From positions 1 to 26,649 of the forward strand of contig VXPJ01000034.1 in NCBI GenBank assembly GCA_009839635.1: a DNA stretch of 26,649 nt, in the 5' to 3' direction. The stretch's first letter is position 1; the number at the start of each line of letters is the position of its first letter. Position numbers and translations under genes: made by a program. Of the stretch, positions 23,031 to 26,649 are shown piece after piece. The notes beneath the pieces are model-generated. The model was given only the letters and a program-made list of their open reading frames with translations, was not told where the DNA came from and made no database searches. Origin of the DNA: Pseudomonadota bacterium. GTDB taxonomy: Bacteria; Pseudomonadota; Gammaproteobacteria; UBA4575.

Positions 23031-23052
23031 AATATGTTATAATGTAACGTTC
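23031..23052 (+). promoter_or_regulatory. Zur-like operator over an extended -10 promoter
   Basis: The core GTTATAATGTAAC (23036-23048) has GTTA/TAAC half-sites and closely resembles the gammaproteobacterial Zur box (core GTTATAATATAAC). It overlaps TGTTATAAT (23035-23043), an extended -10 element. Zur with bound zinc would block polymerase here, giving expression under zinc shortage. The genes that follow are zinc-type transporters, which supports the call. A zur gene is not in the window. Confidence 0.72.
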
Positions 23053-23093
23053 ATAAAGACTATGGCCGTGTTTCGTCACTATGGGAGGTAGCA

Positions 23094-24668
23094 GTGAAAT
23101 TGGTGAGCAATGAAATTTTCGGTGTTGCGCGTGCATGTGTGATCGGGTTGGCGATTCTGGTAGCCGCCTCTGTGGCCCATTCACAACCGGCACCCACCAC
23201 AGAGGAACTGGCTGAACAAATCCAGATTCTCAAGCATGATTACGAAAAACGCATCGCAGAGCTTGAAGCCCAGGTGGAAGCACTCCAGGGCGAATCCCGG
23301 GTGGCGGACACGGTACACGCACATACCCCGGTCGCACAGCCGTCCCGGCAGGTTGCTGACAACAGCTTCAATCCGGCGATCGGCGTCGTATTCAATGGCA
23401 TGCTGTCGGAGTATTCCGAGGAGCAGACGGGCATCCCCGGTTTCCAGCTTGGCCACCATGGCGAACGTCCGGATGAGGGCCTTGCGCTGGGTCACAGCGA
23501 AATCACGCTTTCAGGCAATATCGACGACAAGTTTTTTGGAAACCTCACGCTTGGCCTTGGCGTTCACGCGGGCGAGCCGACCGAGCTCGAACTGGAAGAA
23601 GCGTATATCCAGACCCTCCCCGGAGCCGGTTTGCCGGACGGCATGCGCGTCAAGGCAGGGCGTGCACTGTGGACATTCGGCTACCTGAACGAGCAGCACC
23701 AGCATGCAGACGATTTCACCGACCGCCCACTTCCCTACCGTGCATTCCTGGACGGTCATTTCAATGACGATGGCCTCGAGGTAGCCCTCGTTTTGCCTGG
23801 AGACCTTTACGGTGAAGTCGGTGCCGGAATCTTTCGTGGCGATGACATGCCTTTCGGGGGCTCCAGGGACGGTCGCAATGCCGGATCCGCCTATGTGCGG
23901 TTCGGTGGTGACATCGGCGCCAACTCGGCCTGGCGGATCGGCGGCTACGTGCTTGACGGAAAAGCCTACAACCGCAGTGGCGGACATGCCCATGGCCATG
24001 GGGAAGACGACGCGCATGGACACGGCGAGGATGCACATGCGCACGAAGAACACGAAGAAGATGAGCACGGGCATGAAGAAGACGAACATGAAGAAGAAGA
24101 ACACGCGCACGAAGAAGATGAACATGGACATGAAGAACACGAGGAACACATGGATCTGGCCGAATTCCTGTCCGATGGAATGTTCACGGGCGATTCAAGC
24201 CTTTACGCGATCGATTTTCGCTACACCTGGGCACCCACCGGCAATGCGAAAGAGCGTGAGCTGATCCTCCAGAGCGAGTATTTCTGGCGCGACGAATCGG
24301 GCGAGTACGTATTGCAGGAAGAGCATGAGGAGTGTACGGATCCGGCCGACCACTCGACGTGTGAAGTGCATCTTGACGACGTCACCGAATCACTCAGCGC
24401 AGACAGCCGTGGCTGGTATGCCCAGGCGATTTACAAGTTCCATCCCAACTGGAGAATCGGTTCCCGCTACTCACGCCTCTCCACGCCCAATGATGCGGAG
24501 TTATCCCACGATCCCTATTCGCTGAGCGCCATGATCGACTGGACCAACAGCGAGTTCGGGCGCATACGATTCCAGTACAACCGGGAGTCCTTCAACGGGG
24601 AAGACGACGACCAGTTCATCCTGCAATACATCATGAGTCTTGGTGCTCATGCCGCGCACAGCTTCTAG
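23094..24668 (+). CDS. Outer-membrane porin with His/Asp/Glu-rich loop, probable zinc uptake
   Basis: The protein has 524 residues. The start is GTG, with GGGAGG five bases upstream. A signal peptide (GLAILVAASVAHS) precedes a coiled-coil segment (about 36-64, EELAEQIQILKHDYEKRIAE) as in trimeric porins such as OprP-like proteins, then a barrel (GHSEITLSGNIDDKFFGNLT through IRFQYNRESF) ending in Phe. One loop, residues 298-352, contains 17 His and 27 Asp/Glu in 55 residues, with no hydrophobic residues other than Ala. A second small site (ECTDPADHSTCEVH) may also bind metal. The loop would gather zinc or a similar metal. It is the first gene after a Zur-like box and precedes znuA/znuB-like genes. 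It is not TonB-dependent: no plug domain. Confidence 0.82.
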   Translation: MKLVSNEIFGVARACVIGLAILVAASVAHSQPAPTTEELAEQIQILKHDYEKRIAELEAQVEALQGESRVADTVHAHTPVAQPSRQVADNSFNPAIGVVFNGMLSEYSEEQTGIPGFQLGHHGERPDEGLALGHSEITLSGNIDDKFFGNLTLGLGVHAGEPTELELEEAYIQTLPGAGLPDGMRVKAGRALWTFGYLNEQHQHADDFTDRPLPYRAFLDGHFNDDGLEVALVLPGDLYGEVGAGIFRGDDMPFGGSRDGRNAGSAYVRFGGDIGANSAWRIGGYVLDGKAYNRSGGHAHGHGEDDAHGHGEDAHAHEEHEEDEHGHEEDEHEEEEHAHEEDEHGHEEHEEHMDLAEFLSDGMFTGDSSLYAIDFRYTWAPTGNAKERELILQSEYFWRDESGEYVLQEEHEECTDPADHSTCEVHLDDVTESLSADSRGWYAQAIYKFHPNWRIGSRYSRLSTPNDAELSHDPYSLSAMIDWTNSEFGRIRFQYNRESFNGEDDDQFILQYIMSLGAHAAHSF

Positions 24669-24686
24669 ACTATGGGAGGCTTAACC

Positions 24687-25607
24687 ATGAAGGGCTTGCG
24701 AGCAGCGCTCCTGTGTATGGCGCTTTGCAGCACACTCGTCTCTCTGGCCGCAGCTCAGGACCCGGTCCGCATACTGGCCTGTGAACCTGAGTGGGCGGCG
24801 CTCGCCGAGGAAATCGGCGGGGATGACGTGATCGTTCATTCTGCAACCCATGGGCGACAGGATGCACACTACATCCGTGCCCGTCCAAGCCTGATTGCGA
24901 AAGTGCGCAGAGCGGACATCGTGTTCTGTTCCGGTGCCGAGCTTGAAGTCGGCTGGCTGCCGGTACTGATGCAAAGGGGTGCCCGGCAGATTGTCCAGCC
25001 GGGCCAACCGGGCCACATCATGGCTGCCGATCACGTTACGGTGCTGGAGCGGCCCGAAGTCATCGACCGCAGCCTGGGTGATATTCACCCGAGCGGAAAT
25101 CCACATGTTCACCTCGACCCTCGAAACATCGCTACTCTCGCTGATGTGCTGGCACTCCGTCTGGTACGCATTGATCCCTCCCGTTCCGATGCGTACCGGG
25201 AGCGCCTTTCTTCCTTCCAGGCTCGCTGGGCGGATGCCATGGCGAGATGGCAGGGACGCCTAGAACATCTGCGTGGCATGAAGGTGATCGTTTATCACAA
25301 GTCGTGGACCTACCTGTTGCACTGGGCCGGACTGGAACGGGTTGCCTCGCTTGAACGGACTCCAGGGATTCCACCGACGGCATCACAACTCGCGCAGGTA
25401 CTCGAAGTGGCACAGGACAGCGATGCCAAGGCGATCCTGCTCGCACCTTTTGAGCCCGCAGATGCCGCGGACTGGCTTTTCAGGAAAACCGCAGTTCCAA
25501 TGGTGGAGCTTCCCTACACCGTGGGTGGCCATCCCGAGGTGCAAGATCTCTTCTCCCTGTTCGATGTCACACTGACATTGCTGCAGGAGGCAGGCGATCG
25601 ACCTTAG
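24687..25607 (+). CDS. ZnuA-like metal-binding protein of an ABC importer
   Basis: The protein has 306 residues from the ATG at 24687, which has GGGAGG seven bases upstream; an ATG at 24672 lies before that site. The signal peptide (AALLCMALCSTLVSLAAA) exports it to the periplasm. Cluster A-I ligands are recognisable: H61 (DAHYIRARPS), H140 (NPHVHLDP) and H204 (VYHKSWTYLLHWAGL), with E274 (VELPYTVGG) as a possible fourth. PTASQL near 230 corresponds to the usual EPSxxQL. The His-rich flexible loop of classic ZnuA is missing; the loop of the porin may substitute. Zinc is preferred by context, manganese is not excluded. It lies 18 bases after the porin and one base before the permease. Confidence 0.85.
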   Translation: MKGLRAALLCMALCSTLVSLAAAQDPVRILACEPEWAALAEEIGGDDVIVHSATHGRQDAHYIRARPSLIAKVRRADIVFCSGAELEVGWLPVLMQRGARQIVQPGQPGHIMAADHVTVLERPEVIDRSLGDIHPSGNPHVHLDPRNIATLADVLALRLVRIDPSRSDAYRERLSSFQARWADAMARWQGRLEHLRGMKVIVYHKSWTYLLHWAGLERVASLERTPGIPPTASQLAQVLEVAQDSDAKAILLAPFEPADAADWLFRKTAVPMVELPYTVGGHPEVQDLFSLFDVTLTLLQEAGDRP

Positions 25608-25608
25608 T

Positions 25609-26361
25609 TTGCTTGACATCCTTGCCCCGGGCCTGGTGGCCGGCTTGATCGTCCTGGCCGCCCATGCCCCGCTCGGGATCGAGGTTCTCAAGCGCGGCAT
25701 CGTCTTTATTGATCTGGCCACGGCACAAGTGGTCGGACTTGCCCTCATCCTGCTCAATCTTTGGCTGGAAGACCCGTTCTGGGTGGTGCACCAGGGCGTG
25801 TCGTTCGGTGCCGGGATCGCCATCGCACTGTTCTTCCGCTGGATCGAGCGCGTGTCGCCGGACGAGCAGGAAGGGGTCATCGGCAGCAGCTTTATCGTCA
25901 CCGCTTCACTGGGCCTGCTTGTCCTCGCCAACGACCCCCATGGAGGCAAGATGCTGAACGAAGTACTCTCCGGCCAGATCCTGTTCATCTCATGGGCAGA
26001 CATTGCCGCCTTCCTGCCGATCTACGTTCTTTTCATGATTGCCTGGTTCACGACCCCGCGCCTTCAAAGCGGCACCGGTTTTTTCCTCCTGTTTGCCCTG
26101 GTGATTACAGCCTCGGTGCAGTTGGTCGGTGTCTACGTGGTATTTGCAAGCCTTATTCTGCCGGCCCTGGCGGCACGAAAGGGACAGGGCTACATCCTGC
26201 TGCGTGCCTACATGAGCGGTGCCGTCGCCGTGGTTGCAGCCATCCTGATCTCGGCAGTCATGGATCTGCCCGCAGGACCCTTCCTCGTTTTGTGTTTTGC
26301 TATCTCGGCGATTGCAATGCGCGTGCCTTACCGCAAGATGGTATCCGTACGGTCAGATTGA
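25609..26361 (+). CDS. ZnuB-like ABC transporter permease
   Basis: The protein has 250 residues, with about seven to eight membrane helices (ILAPGLVAGLIVLAAHAP, VSFGAGIAIALFF, FFLLFALVITASVQLVGVYV and others). It has the ABC-3 family features: RGIVFIDLATAQVVGLALI near residue 29 and VGVYVVFASLILPALAA near 171. The start is TTG, directly after the upstream TAG. AGGAGG lies 18 bases upstream; an ATC codon sits six bases after it in frame, but the family N-terminus (LDILAPxL) favours the TTG. It would form the inner-membrane channel for the ZnuA-like protein. No ATPase gene (Walker A/B) occurs in the window. Confidence 0.85.
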   Translation: MLDILAPGLVAGLIVLAAHAPLGIEVLKRGIVFIDLATAQVVGLALILLNLWLEDPFWVVHQGVSFGAGIAIALFFRWIERVSPDEQEGVIGSSFIVTASLGLLVLANDPHGGKMLNEVLSGQILFISWADIAAFLPIYVLFMIAWFTTPRLQSGTGFFLLFALVITASVQLVGVYVVFASLILPALAARKGQGYILLRAYMSGAVAVVAAILISAVMDLPAGPFLVLCFAISAIAMRVPYRKMVSVRSD

Positions 26362-26364
26362 GGC

Positions 26365-26381
26365 ATTGCAGTGGCAATTTT
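26365..26381 (+). terminator. Weak terminator-like hairpin after the permease gene
   Basis: ATTGC (26365-26369) and GCAAT (26374-26378) with a 4-base loop are followed by TTT. A 5-bp stem is short, so this is only a candidate end for the zinc operon. Confidence 0.25.
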
Positions 26382-26540
26382 GATCGATAAGGAAAAGAAG
26401 AAAAGATCGGAGACTGATTCGCCCCTTCAGGAAGCAAGTTTTGTAAATAGTGTGCAGGTGTCGAGACAGAAATAGTTAATCGTTATCCGGTTGCACAGGG
26501 ATTCAATACCCAGATTCAGAACCGCCTAAATGACAGATCG

Positions 26541-26605
26541 ACGATCCGGAAATTTTTCCTAATCAGGTACAAAGGATTTATGTTATCAACGATCCGAAAA
26601 TTTCG
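26541..26605. repeat. Pair of short direct repeats
   Basis: ACGATCCGGAAATTTTT (26541-26557) and ACGATCCGAAAATTTCG (26589-26605) match at 14 of 17 bases with a 48-base offset. They may be regulatory sites for a gene beyond the window or chance AT-rich similarity. Confidence 0.4.
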
Positions 26606-26649
26606 CTGATAGCCTTTCCGTGACATTTCGCCCGACTATATAACAATAT

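Larger units (their letters stand above)
26362..26649. other. AT-rich 3' end of the window without a supported gene
   Basis: These 288 bases are AT-rich compared with the genes before them. A 34-codon open frame (26371-26475, GTG start, no ribosome-binding site) is not supported. Two near-identical direct repeats lie at 26541-26557 and 26589-26605, 48 bases apart. Several stops occur in all frames. An ATPase gene for the preceding permease is not found here. Confidence 0.6.

Noticed and set aside
23062..23091. 9-codon leader peptide before the porin
   Set aside because: Too short to support without data; it overlaps the porin ribosome-binding site and may be chance.
26371..26475. 34-codon open frame after the permease gene
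   Set aside because: GTG start with no ribosome-binding site, Lys-rich short product without resemblance to any family.

Overview
The window reads as a chromosomal segment of a gammaproteobacterium. The evidence is a broken form of the trkA-rsmB-fmt-def-(lysM-dprA)-tsaC-hemF neighbourhood known from Pseudomonas and relatives, an abundance of outer-membrane proteins, a Slam-type outer-membrane translocon and a Zur-like operator of gammaproteobacterial type. A sulfur-oxidising or Chromatiales-like relative is possible, but that is inference. Housekeeping parts are GC-rich. The ends of the window and the Fic region are AT-richer, which suggests acquired segments.

Layout. (1) 1-2197: the 3' end of a TbpB-like barrel protein, a strong terminator, then a Slam (DUF560) outer-membrane protein. 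(2) 2380-7547, all minus strand: a TehB-like methyltransferase, trkH and trkA (potassium uptake), fmt and def (initiator Met-tRNA formylation and N-terminal deformylation). (3) 7548-14484, an accessory block: a surface lipoprotein with a TbpB-like C-terminus, an elaborate TTGATA/TATCAA repeat array in front of a Fic AMP-transferase gene, three tandem paralogous outer-membrane barrel genes in one operon, and a fourth, more distant barrel gene. (4) 14485-18334, plus strand: topA, tsaC, hemF. (5) 18414-20798, minus strand: a PLP-dependent group II decarboxylase and pyrF. (6) 20929-22987, plus strand: an OsmC-family peroxidase, hemB (metal-site motif of the zinc-independent type) and a gamma-glutamylcyclotransferase-like gene with no conventional start codon. 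(7) 23036-26361: a Zur-like operator followed by an outer-membrane porin with a His/Asp/Glu-rich loop, a ZnuA-like binding protein and a ZnuB-like permease, with no ATPase gene. The last 288 bases hold no gene I can support.

How the genes fit together. The Slam protein is a candidate exporter for the truncated TbpB-like protein beside it, and possibly for the lipoprotein at 7796-8632, which ends in the same kind of barrel. The zinc locus looks like a full route across both membranes (outer-membrane porin, periplasmic carrier, inner-membrane channel) that must borrow an ATPase. The block between def and topA sits where lysM/dprA usually lie, and rsmB is missing between fmt and trkA, so this conserved neighbourhood has been remodelled.

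The most unusual items are the 12-site repeat array before fic, the three-barrel operon with matching ribosome-binding junctions, the His-rich zinc porin operon, and the possible Slam/lipoprotein pairing. No rRNA, tRNA, CRISPR array or recognisable insertion sequence was found.
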